DNA of 64,000 nucleotides, taken from NCBI GenBank assembly GCA_019671005.1, contig CM033718.1:62001-126000 (forward strand), given 5' to 3'. This DNA comes from Hibiscus mutabilis (lineage: Eukaryota; Streptophyta; Magnoliopsida; Malvales; Malvaceae). The translations under genes and the position numbers were made by a program. Shown here one piece after another: positions 48,301-59,059 of this stretch. Below the pieces are notes generated by a model. It ran no database searches. It saw nothing but the letters and a program-made list of their open reading frames with translations, and was not told the DNA's origin. Position 1 is the first letter of the stretch, and every line of letters starts with the position of its first letter.

Positions 48301-51152
48301 AGCAAGAAATGAAAATATGCAACGCAAAGCAAAAGAAGACTTACAATTCAAACAACTGTTCCAGCTTCCCAAGTTCCGCAGGGATTGAACCAACAAGTTG
48401 GTTGTCATTTAGTTGTCTGCAGAATAATTAACTTTGTGAAACTCCCATAAAAACTCTCCGGCAAGGGAATGCAGCCACATACTTGGCTACAATTGACGAT
48501 AACTATATAAAATGATAACTCACAAGTAACTAAGTTTTGACATATTGCCCAGTTCTGGAGGAATGGGACCAGTAAGCTTGTTTCCATGGAGGTACCTGCC
48601 TCAGCATGTGAATAAATCAGCTAACAGAACACAAGAAAATGCAAGTTCATTCAAGTCCCAAGTAAATAATAATAACCCACAATTTGCCGGTGAATGATAA
48701 GTTTCCAAGTATTGGTGGAATAGGACCAACTAGCTCATTCTCACTCAAATCCCTAGAAAAAAGATAAGATCAGAACACATATCAGCAACCCCATATGACA
48801 AATCTAACCATAAGCTCTTGACGAAAAAAACTTATATTCAAATTTTGGAAAATGGAAAACTTACAAGACTGCTAGAGCCTGCATTAAACCGATCACCTCA
48901 GGAATATTCCCGGTAAGCTTATTTCCTTGCAGGGACCTATCACGAGACTAGTTAGACTTGTGCGTATAAATGACTGTGCGACTGGTTTTACAACTTTGCA
49001 CACACCTAAATAAAATAATAAATAAGCTTCAAAGAAACTTACAAAGTCGCAACTTGTAAAAAGCCAATATTGTACGGTATTTCCCCATTAATCTGATTAT
49101 AAGATATGTCCCTAAAATCGGCAATAACATATGAATAAAAATAAAAACAACTAAACCATAAAAACTAGCACATGGTCATAGAAACATTCATTCAACTTAC
49201 AAGATTTCAAAGCTCGTACAATTACCAATACCATCTGGGATAGTACCAGTTAAATTGTTTCCTCTAACATCACTGAAAGTAAGAAAAAATATAAGCTAAA
49301 AGGAAGGTAAAAACCAAGAAATAAAACTACAAATCGCAAGTACTTACAAATACCACAGGCCAGTCAATTGACACATATCCGGTGAAAGAGTTCCAGTCAA
49401 CATATTGCCACGCAATCCGCTGAAAAAAGAAATCCATACCACATAAGAATAATCAAGAGTCCAAGAAGAACCACTGATTCAATTATCAGATTAAGCAATA
49501 AATCATTCAAGGTCGCCAGAATCTCAGAATTTAGGGAATAAAGATGTTAGGATTACACCAAAACGTGAAGCTTATATTAACAATAGAAAACAAGCCAGGT
49601 ACGATGATGGTACTGGTACATACAGATACTGCAAGACTTCATTCCAATAAATTAATCTGGGTATCTCCCCCGTAAGCTGGTTTCTTGCCAGATCACTACA
49701 AGTAAAAAATCCATAAGAATTTTACAGCAAAATTTTCATTTTTCAAAAGCTTCAAAGAATATCATATAATATGATAGAATAACATAATAAACTCACAGTG
49801 TTTTCAGGTTAGGAATCTGAGTTAATGTTGAAGGAATAGGACCAGTTAGTTGATTGTTCTTCAAATTCCTAGACAAAGGAATCACAGCTACTTTACTACT
49901 AAAAGTTGAATGCATCAACTTAATAAAAAGAAAAGAATGTAAAGTAACATACAAAAATTCAAGCCGCTTGAGCTTAGATATGGAGAAAGGAATGTCCGCA
50001 TACAAAAGATTGTCAGATAAATCCCTGCATTATGAATAAAAATAAGACAAAAAACAGAACCCCGGGAAAACATGAGCAAATGAACCAATAACCAGAAACC
50101 ATCGAGGAATTACAAGTGAACAAGGGAACCACAGTTTCCAATCTCATCAGGAATTTGTCCAGTTAATTTGTTCCCCTCTAAATCACTGCAACAGGATAAA
50201 AAACAGTACACATACGAGGTCACCAGCAGGCTACTCAACGCCATAAGCAGGAAAAAATAAAAGACAAAAAGAATACATACATGGACTTTAAGTTTCTCAA
50301 ATCACCAATGGCAGATGATATCTCCCCACCAAGAAGTAAATTTGACAAGTTCCTTAAATCAAGCCCAAAAGTAAACCATTATATATAACAATCCCAGCTA
50401 CCCGAAACAGAGAGAAGTAACGCATCAGGTTAACAAAGAAGAAACTCACAGGGAAACCACAGAAAGGCTGACATTGTCACAGAAAACACCACGCCACGAA
50501 CAAAATTCAGAATTGTGGACATCATCCCAGTCGAGCAATACATTTGCCACATTGCTAAACGACGCCTTCATCGACATCAATGCCTTCCCTGTAAGCACCA
50601 TTTCTGTTCTTTTAACATACTTAAACCAAGAACAGGAGCAGAACAGTATCAACGACCGAAGATATGATAGTAAATCATTTAGCTCCAAAATGCCAGGAAT
50701 ATTAGTTCTCAGCAATGAAACATAATCGGGTAAAAAAGACTTGAAACAGTGAGGCTGCTTGCTTTATGAAGTTCATATTCACCAAAAGGCTACAGTTTAC
50801 AGCACTTTTGAGCTTAAAGATATAAACTTAAACCCATCACAGTGAAAATATTCTCCAAAAATAAACAGTTGCCCCAAAATGATTCGGTTCTCAAGCATAT
50901 TGTACAACACATTTGAGCACCAAAAAACAACTGCTGAAAACAACAATTTCCAAAAACGTAAAATAAAACAAGACGAAAAGGTCCAGAGCTACCTTCAGCA
51001 GCTGAACCGTTAAGAGAAAAAAGGGTACCTTCGCCATTGAGTGGAGAAGCATGGGGATAAAGAGGAAGAAACATCATCACCATCAACGTTTGAAAAATCC
51101 CATAAAGCTCAAACATTTTCTTTATCTTCGCCAAAAACACCCCTTCCTCCAT
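45351..51152 (-). CDS. ERL1: ERECTA-like 1 LRR receptor kinase, 27 coding exons
   Basis: Exons run 51152-51029, 50588-50450, 50352-50281, 50185-50114, 50024-49953, 49868-49797, 49695-49624, 49419-49348, 49272-49201, 49111-49043, 48936-48865, 48752-48681, 48595-48524, 48416-48345, 48268-48197, 48108-48037, 47944-47873, 47765-47694, 47608-47537, 47452-47381, 47288-47217, 47130-47059, 46984-46911, 46808-46680, 46598-46260, 46174-45804 and 45716-45351. All junctions are GT-AG and join to 992 residues. The protein has a signal peptide, the LLDWDDVHNSEFCSWRGVFC N-cap, about 20 LRRs (nearly all on 72-bp exons), a membrane helix, and a kinase with GYGACGTVYKC, IKRL, HRDVKSSN, DFG and YIDPEYA. The ILSKADDNTVMEAVDPE tail identifies the ERL1 subtype over ERECTA. 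ERL1 senses EPF peptides with TMM to pattern stomata and controls organ growth through YDA MAPK signalling. The ATG at 51152 has a good context. No lesion seen. Confidence 0.95.
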
Positions 51153-51351
51153 TGTCAAACACTGAAACGAACCCAAAAACGACGACGCACGGGAGACAAA
51201 GAAGAGGGAAAAAAGGAACGTTACTTGTGGCTAGACAAATGACGAGCAAAGAAGAAAGGTTGAAAAGCTAGGGTTTAATACGCAGACAGAGATAAGAAGA
51301 AAGAACAGGGTTTTAGCGTGAACTGCAAGGAAACAGAGATGTTATTAAGAG

Positions 51352-51371
51352 GAGAGAGAGAGAGAGAGAGA
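51352..51371 (-). repeat. GA dinucleotide tract upstream of ERL1
   Basis: About ten GA units (CT on the gene strand) 200 bp upstream of the ERL1 start codon, in the 5' UTR or core promoter. CT/GA tracts in this position are often bound by BPC factors; the role here is inferred. Confidence 0.7.
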
Positions 51372-51607
51372 AACAAAAGCATAGTACACTTTGGAACTCT
51401 CGTCAATCTCAGACGGACTGTGGAACTATAAAAAGAACAATTGGAAACGGCGGTGAAGAGAGACGTTTATGTTTGATTTAACGGAATTGGCATTTTATTC
51501 TGAAAATGTTTTTATACACTCAGGTCTCGACTACCGAATAAAGCTCTTCCAACCCATGCTACGGGCAGAGGCGAAACACAATTAGAACCAGTGGGTCATA
51601 AACCCGC

Positions 51608-51648
51608 ATAAATAAATAAATAAATAAAATATATATATATATATATAG
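51608..51648. repeat. AAAT and AT microsatellite
   Basis: Five or so AAAT units followed by about nine AT units, in the distal promoter side of ERL1. Confidence 0.85.
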
Positions 51649-52609
51649 TTCATTAATATCGTTTTATATTTATAAAACTTTAACTGATTTTTAAAATTAA
51701 TAATGTTAATTTAACGGTTTCGGAGCTGTAAAACATTTTTTTCTATAGTGACATTATGGTTATTCAATACTCTAATAGGTTTATCTGATGAATGATTACG
51801 GTAACAAAAATAATGATTTTATCATATTAGATCCAGATTAATACATGTATTGTTGTTACTTGTTAAGATTTTTATTTAAAGGTTTTGGGTATTTTCTGCA
51901 TGTTGACTTTATTTTTTTCACATGAAGTCAGCAGACAGTCTAACGACTTCTAATGAATGTAATAAATTATAAGATAAAAAATAGAGTGGAATATTTTTTA
52001 AGTACAAATTATCAACATGGTTTAATAAAATAAATTACGAAGAAACACAATCTACAAGTTTTTTATCAAATAGAAAACTAAAGATTATAAATGTTCAAAT
52101 TATAACAGATTATTAAATCTACCTACAATTTTAAGACAAAGTTAGAAAATTAGGTCGGTCCAAGGGCCAAGTGTCAATAATTTTTTTCCACCTTCTTACG
52201 TTTTTTAATCTATGGTTTTTTAAATGATGGAATTTCGGGTCCATGATTATCAACTTTCATATATGATACTATATGAATAGAATGATGATGTGGCATGCGG
52301 TTTCATCATTAATTGGGTTATGTAATTATGGTACGCACTATATATTATAGTATTATGGTCCTCCTAACCTAAAGTCTGACCCTTTTCATCAACCTTTTAT
52401 ATTTATATATATTAAATAATCTGCCTTGAATATTTATTTAGCTGTCATTAAAATATCACATTTTTAAATGTTGGTCCAACGACATTTTAGTGACACTATC
52501 TTGGCTTAGATTGATTAAAGTCGAGCTATATTTTTTATTTTTTTAATGTCGTTTTATATTGTTTTAAAATGTGTTTTTTATGGAAATCACGAAAATGGGT
52601 GACTATGAT

Positions 52610-53055
52610 TATAAGGGTGTCCATTTCGGATATTTTATTTGAAATTTCATATATTCGAAATTTTTAAAAAGGTAATTTAGTGATTCATATATGATCTGAA
52701 ATTTTAGAATAACCGTCCAAATTATTCGATTTTCTTGGATCGAATATCCAAACATCATAATTTACGACTTGATATTTTTTTTTTTACTTTGGCGGTCCTA
52801 TCTATGGAAATTTCAAAATTTTCATATATAACAAGTAAAAATATCGAATATAACAATATTCATATATATATAATTTAAATTTTTGAATATCGAATAATCG
52901 GATATCCGATCCGAATGTGAAATAACTATCCGTACCCGATTCGAAATTTTTAGATATTCGATCTAAATTATTCAAAAAATAAAAATCAAATCGTATATCC
53001 GAAATTTCAAATCAAATCAACGGATAAACGGATTGATTTTTTTTTCACACACCTA
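52610..53055. mobile_element. Probable hAT-type MITE
   Basis: Flanked by ACTATGAT (52602-52609) and ACTATGAA (53056-53063), an 8-bp duplication with one mismatch. The ends are AAGGGTGTCC and, reversed, TAGGTGTGTG, similar but imperfect inverted repeats. The interior is rich in GGATATCCGA / ATTCGA words in both orientations, as in other hAT MITEs. No transposase. Confidence 0.6.
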
Positions 53056-53460
53056 ACTATGAATATTAATAATCCAAACTACTTTCCAATATTCAGTGAG
53101 GACTGGGATGGTCTTTGAATAAAAAAAATGCTGAGAAGCAACATATAAATGCTAATGTTGAGTTAATTCCTCATTTCTTTTCATTTTAAAAATGTGTTTT
53201 TAGGGTTAGAAACATTTTTAAATAAAAACAATTAGGATAATACATTTATATTCGCTTATTACATCAATTCTTTTACACCTTCAAAATATCATATAAAATG
53301 AATAAATTTATATTTAAAAACACTATTTATAACATTATTTCAGATTAAATGGTTGATTGAAAAAATAAACTGAACCCACATAAAAAATGACGGTTCTCTT
53401 TTTATTGGATTAAGGATGTGAGTAGTATTATTCTTTGAATGTACTTTTGGAGTTGAAAAT

Positions 53461-54742
53461 AGGTTAAAAGGTGTATTTTTGCCGCGACAAAACAAATCAA
53501 TTTCATTTATCGACGAAAAACGTATTCAATGTGATTTATCAGTTCGTGAAATCAACTAAATTGAACTATTGATCGATGTTAACCATTACGATACTAATAT
53601 GGCGGTCTACTAAACTGACGTGGTGATTAACGGTGCTGACATGACAGTACGCGTGGGACGATGACGTGACAAAATGGGCTGAAATGATTATTTTAATCAA
53701 ATTCGAGGCATAATTGTTTTTTTGCTGAATTCAGTGGTGTAATTGATTTTATTTAAAAGTTTGATAACTTATTTAATATTTAAGTTAAAAAATAATAATT
53801 TATGAAATTATTAGAATTTTAAAAATATTAAAGCTAGATAAATAATTTTATTAAGTGAGGTAATTTTAAAAAAAGCAAAGTAAATATTATAACAAAAAAT
53901 TAAAATATTCTTTATTTTTTTATAAACTTAATAAAAATAAATAAAAATATTTTCAAAGTTAATGAAAATAAAAATTATATAAAAATTTAAAATGTATTAG
54001 GAATTATAAGATGATAAAATTTAATGTAAAAACTTAATAAATAAAAAAGTATAAAGTATTAAAAAATTAAACACGCTTATCGAAAAATATTTGATTTCGT
54101 CAATATGAGTAATATTATTTGTTAAAAAATCAGTAGAATCAACATTATATTAGAGTAACAATAACTCAAATTTATATCGCTTTTCTACATCAAATTGATG
54201 CTCATTAATATTTAATGTAGAAAAGATGAAAGAGAATTTTAGTTTTATTACTACTCTAATACAATAATGTTTCAATTGAAAGAATATTAAACAATCGAAG
54301 TTTTTTCCAATGGTTTATAAATATTTTTTTAATATTTATAATTTTTTATATTTATAACTTTAATGTTTTTACTTATTTTTAATTCATTCTGTTTTTTTAT
54401 TTTTTTAATATTCTATGAATATTTAAATATTAATATTTTTTTAGTTTAAAGATAAGTAAGTTATCGAACTTTCAATTAAAATCGATTATGCCCATAAATT
54501 CGGTAAAAAAATCAATTATGCCATCGAATTTGGTTAAAATGATCAATTCAGCTCCTTTTACCACGTCATCAGCACTATAGACCGCCACATCAGCACTATA
54601 GACCGCCACATCAACTCTGTTAACTAGCACATCAACACTATAACGACTAACGTCAGTCAAATGATTAATTTAATTGATTTTGCAGATTGAGAGACCACAT
54701 AAAATGCGGTTTTTGGCCAGGACTAAAATATCCTTTTAACCT
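53461..54742. mobile_element. Possible inverted-repeat element
   Basis: AGGTTAAAAGG..TATTTT at the left (about 53461) is the near reverse complement of AAAATATCCTTTTAACC at the right (to about 54742), and phrases about CACGTCATCAGCAC / TGACGTGG.GATTAACGGTGCTGAC lie inside each end in opposite orientation. The middle is almost pure A/T. No target duplication could be fixed, so this is tentative. Confidence 0.4.
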
Positions 54743-55924
54743 TGATAATATTTATAGAGGCATGAATGATACTAAAGTAAGTTGTTTTACAGGTCAAATG
54801 TGTTAATTATAATTAACCTGTTGATTTTTTTTAAATCTAAAACTTATAATTTTAAGTTTTAAATAAAATTACGTGTTTATCCCCGTTGATACCAAAAGAT
54901 GGAGTGTTGGTTCCACAGAACTTCATAAGTAATAATTTTGTAATTAACACATAGATGGTTGAATAGAGAGGATCAGATGCCACTTTTATTTTATGCAGAG
55001 CATCGCAAGACACAGGAGAACAGGGTTTTGGCAACAAACAACTTGGCTCGTTTAAAGCTGCCATCTCTTCCCCCATGCATATCAGCATATGGTTATATTA
55101 TCCATTTATTTTAATTTTTTGATTATAGGGATTGGGTCCCACATCCTGATCAATGGTTCAAAATCCAATATATATCCCTAGCCGTCTGATCCTCCTTTGT
55201 CTCTTCCCTATGCTCCGACTGCTTCCGGAGATTGTCCCCTGCTTTTTTCGGAGATAAAATATCCACCCTTTTTCCAGTATTTTGTAATTACGTGGATAAA
55301 TAATAAAAATCGAATGTATTTTTCCATAAATTTTCTGGTCAAATATGTAATATTATATTTGATTTTTTTTAATCGCAGTCTTAATGACGGCCTCCGTTTT
55401 AGGTACTTTTCTTTCAGGGAACCGAGGCGCTAAGGTCACCATCAAATCAAGAAACTGGAGCCACGTGGCGAAATCTAGTGTAGCGATAGCTGAGCCGAGC
55501 TAGTGAGTAGCGTGTACGTGTAGGGTGGGCTTGACTGCTGAGCCGAACGTGATATTGAGGCCAATAAATTTTGAATGGTGCCGGCAATTAGCCGTCAGCT
55601 GTACTGCCGGAGTCACGAAACCACGTGGTCCCCATCCCTTCCTCTGTCATTTCCACAGCAAATATAACAATTTTAATATTGTGTCTCCAATAGTTGGGTT
55701 TGGTGTCATATTTGGCTGTTAAAAGCCGTTAATTTCTTTTGCTTTATTATTTCATTATTAAAGGTTATGTTATTAAAAATGAGTCTCTACTCTGTCTTTG
55801 GTCACTACTGGTATCGATTTGATTTTAGGTGAAATTTTGTTAAATAGGGCCAATTTACAAATAAAATGTTTATCTTAGACCTTTCAAATCAACTCTCACA
55901 AAAAGAACAGTTGATGCATAGTTA

Positions 55925-56132
55925 GGCTGCATTCACTAAAGATTATACAACGCCTGTTAGCTTTCAACTGGCGTTTGAGCAGAAAAGTTGAATTTTTCAA
56001 TTGTGGAAACGTTAGTTTGGGCGTTAAATTTGGTTAAAAAATGCCTGAAATGTACGTTATTTGTACCTGTTTAGCATTATTTTTTCAATTAGCACTCTAA
56101 CAGTGGTTGAAGAAGCATTGTTGAATGGGGCC
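55925..56132. mobile_element. Tourist/Harbinger-like MITE, TTA target duplication
   Basis: 208 bp with ends GGCTGCATTCA and, reversed, GGCCCCATTCAACAATGC, flanked by TTA at 55922-55924 and 56133-56135. A TTA/TAA 3-bp duplication and GGCC-type ends are typical of PIF/Harbinger MITEs. It sits 312 bp upstream of the NEET start codon. Confidence 0.7.
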
Positions 56133-56444
56133 TTAGTCGACCGGATAACGCGATAAAAGCTAAACAAGCCCTTCTGTTTTGGGCTTGATGTTCATGTATG
56201 TGTCCCGAGTCCAAAACTTCCAAATTATCACATGGGCTCGAAGTAAGACCCTTTTATTTCTCAAAAACGTACAAATCGACTACATTCACAACATTGAGGG
56301 AGATCGTGGTCGCGGGTCGCCACAAGTTCGTCACCTAGTCTCCCTCCCCAAAGATAACCTCTCAGAGACGCTAAACGCATTTCCAGATTCCTCTGCAGAC
56401 TGCAATCCAACACAGTCGTATCGCTTCACTAAAAAGCTCCCTCA

Positions 56445-56869
56445 ATGGCGGCGTTCAGTATGAGCACATTCGGTTCCGGCATCTGCCAAAACCTATCAAC
56501 TACGGCTTTGGTGCTAACCCTCAAGCCAAGCCCCACTTTTGGTATCGTCACCGTCAATCCAAGGCGTCGGCGGTCACCGGCTTTGGTGGTAAGAACTGAG
56601 GGTCAAACCATAAATCCAGAAATAAGAAAGAGCGAAGAGAAAGTGGTGGACTCCGTCGTCGTCACTGAGCTTTCCAAGCCCCTTACCCCTTACTGCCGGT
56701 TGGTTCTTTCTGTTTCAATGTTTATTTCGTAATGATGATTTTATGTTTACGAAGGTTTGTTTATTTTGGTCTTTACGTAGATGTTGGAGGTCAGGTACTT
56801 TCCCTCCATGTGAAACACAACAAAGCTACAGGGGACAACGTTGGCCCTTTGCTCTCGAAGAAACAGTGA
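56445..56869 (+). pseudogene. NEET: Chloroplast NEET (CDGSH iron-sulfur) gene, ligand motif deleted
   Basis: Exon 1 is 56445-56698: a basic, Ser/Thr-rich transit-peptide-like start, then the strongly conserved INPEIRKSEEKVVDSVVVTELSKPLTPYCR. Exon 2 is 56781-56869 after an 82-nt GT-AG intron and opens with CWRSGTFP. NEET proteins bind a 2Fe-2S cluster through three Cys and one His (CxC...CDGSH) and move iron or clusters in plastids and mitochondria. Here the sequence jumps from the CCT of FP to CATGTGAAACAC: 14 nt are missing, removing the Cys-Asp-Gly-Ser of CDGSH and shifting the frame. The rest (HVKHNKATGDNVGPLLSKKQ and stop) is intact in its own frame. The shifted frame retains a chance Cys but not the His ligand and runs past the stop at 56867-56869. 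A sequencing error cannot be excluded. Arabidopsis has one NEET gene, At5g51720 (from memory). Confidence 0.85.
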
Positions 56870-56879
56870 TCTTATTTTA

Positions 56880-57330
56880 TTTATGACGTTACATTTGGGT
56901 CACTTAATTATAAAAAAATTATATTTAAGTCACTCAATTATAGATAAAGTTATATTTAGTTCATTCAATTATTAAAGTTTATATTTGTGTCACTCAATTA
57001 TGGGTACGGTTACATTTAAGTCACCCTTCATATTTAAAAAAGTATATCAATTTAGTCATTTTTTCTTTTAAATCACTTGTATACCCCGTTACCATTAGAG
57101 TACTTCATTTGAAATCATTAATTAATTTAATACACGAATATATATACTTTTTTTTAAAAAATATGAAACGTGACCCAAATGTAATCTTACTTCTAATTGA
57201 GTGATTCAAATGCAACTTTTAATAATTAGATTACCTAAATATAACATTACTTATAGTTGAGTGACCCAAATATATTTTTAATAATTAAGTGACCAAATGT
57301 AATTTTGACCATAATTGAACAGCCTCCGTT
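56880..57330. mobile_element. Foldback repeat of the GTGACCCAAATGTAA family
   Basis: The left half repeats TTTGGGTCACTTAATTAT-type phrases and the right half their reverse complement, ending CTCCGTTATAGTTTACC. It begins within about 15 bp of the NEET stop codon, so it probably supplies the 3' UTR. A related degenerate copy lies at 21870-22095. Confidence 0.6.
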
Positions 57331-57756
57331 ATAGTTTACCATTATAAATATGATAACGTGATATAATTTGAATGCAATATAATATATACCGAGAGTTTAG
57401 TAGTGATTATTAACCGTATTAACAATAATGTGATAAGCCTGGCTTGTAAACGACAAATAATTTTACCACACCAGACAAGAATTGAGAGTTTGAAGTGAGT
57501 TTCAACTTGCAGTAGGGACAAAAGTGGTCTCTGGATACTGGGGGGATTGTTGAAGGCACTAAAACAATTGATGCAGAAAATAGATACAAAGTTAAGAAGC
57601 AAGATAAAACCAATTTTCTCCATTCATGTGCTAAATAGGTTGTTATAGCTTTGGTATCGAGTCTTATGTGTAATGATTTTTTATCAGCATCGAGAATTTT
57701 ATTTTTGAGTGAAAATTTGGGGGGAAGAGCAAGTATCACGGCCGCCAAACAAAGGA

Positions 57757-57947
57757 CAGTGGCAGATTTAGAATATTTTTCTAAGAGTGGACACAAATCA
57801 AAATAATTTTGAGGGGCAAAAGTTATAAAAAAAATTAAAATTTCACGTGGATAAAAATTAATTCATAAAAATTAAAAATTGAAATAAACTTTTAAAAATT
57901 CAGAGTGGGTACGGGCCCATCCAAGCATGTATGTAGCAATGCCACTG
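57757..57947. mobile_element. Possible small MITE with CAGTGGCA ends
   Basis: CAGTGGCA at the left and TGCCACTG at the right form an 8-bp perfect inverted repeat bounding 191 bp of non-coding DNA. No target duplication is visible and the ends are short, so this is tentative. Confidence 0.4.
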
Positions 57948-58210
57948 ATATAGAGCAAGATGCAGAATTAATATCAATAAGCAGCATTACGAAGACCAGT
58001 CCCACCCTGTTAATATACTTGGAACCAAGAAGCTCAATCAACACATTCCTTGGATAAAGTGTCCGGGATGGAGTAAAAAATGTAAAATTGTTCCCGCCCC
58101 ATCCGGTTCCCACCACTACTTTTGATGTAGTCGTGTGCCTTATTTATGGTTGAAGTTTTAAGATATGTGGATACTAATTTAGATACCATGATAACTAAAT
58201 ATGACACAAA

Positions 58211-58783
58211 TAGACATGGCAAACTTGATTCGAGACTTGAACCGATTTACCCGACTCGAGACCCAAATATGATAGTCTAAATTTGACATGAATCTGAACC
58301 AAAACCGAACTGAACTAAAACTGACCTGAATTTAGTTAAACAAAAAAAAAACTTGAATCAAAAATAACTTGAACCAAAAGCAACCAAAACCGAAAATCAA
58401 CCTGAACCGAAAGCAACCCGAATTTAATTTCCTCAAATATGTATGTTTTATTCTCGTTTTGTATTATATTACTAATTAACAACTTCATAGTTTAATATCA
58501 TTTTCTCCTTTAAAAGATCATTTTTGTATATTGACTCAAATTGAAAGCCGACCGGTTCGACATTGACCCGATCTAAAAAGCAACTGATCTGATATCGACC
58601 TAACCAAAAAAACAACCGACTTGATATTGACCCGACCTGGAAGGTCAATCGATCCGATATATATCCGACCCAAAAAATTAACTGGTTCGATATTAACCCA
58701 ACCCAAAAATCAATCAAATGGATATTAACTCGACCCAATACATAACCATGAACCCGATCTGGACGACCCGTTTGCTACCTCTA
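58211..58783. mobile_element. hAT-type non-autonomous element, GACACAAA duplication
   Basis: Perfect 8-bp direct flanks GACACAAA at 58203-58210 and 58784-58791. Ends are TAGACATGGCAAAC and, reversed, TAGAGGTAGCAAAC. The 573-bp interior has about eight diverged copies of a 30-36-bp phrase like ACCCGACCCAAAAANNAACCGAT, giving the repetitive minus-strand frame 58472-58738, which is not a gene. No transposase. Confidence 0.87.
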
Positions 58784-59059
58784 GACACAAATGACATGCA
58801 AAATATATTTGCGAAAAAAACCACAACCAATATATAAAAATAATCACTCAAAAATTCATATGCAAATATTTTATAACTTCATTTATAGATGTTTTTTTAC
58901 TCAAAGTTGTTAAGATATTTTTTATAAATATATTTATATATAATATTTTATATCACTAAAATTCAACATTTGTTATTTTTTATTAAAAATCTAATTAACC
59001 ATTGAATCAAATCTAGCATGTTAGTGTTTAGTACTACTATATACACTTTTTATAAGAAA

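Larger units (their letters stand above)
51500..55924. other. AT-rich region between ERL1 and NEET
   Basis: No gene recognised. It holds an AAAT/AT microsatellite (51608-51648), the two candidate DNA elements listed separately, a 21-bp tandem duplication near 54568-54610, and very AT-rich filler at 53760-54470. The 54852-55088 and 55197-55433 frames have no family features. A less AT-rich patch at 55430-55660 shows no coding structure. Confidence 0.5.

Noticed and set aside
58472..58738. Repetitive minus-strand frame (WVG.IS repeats)
   Set aside because: It lies within a hAT element and simply translates its tandem phrase; no start context or domain.
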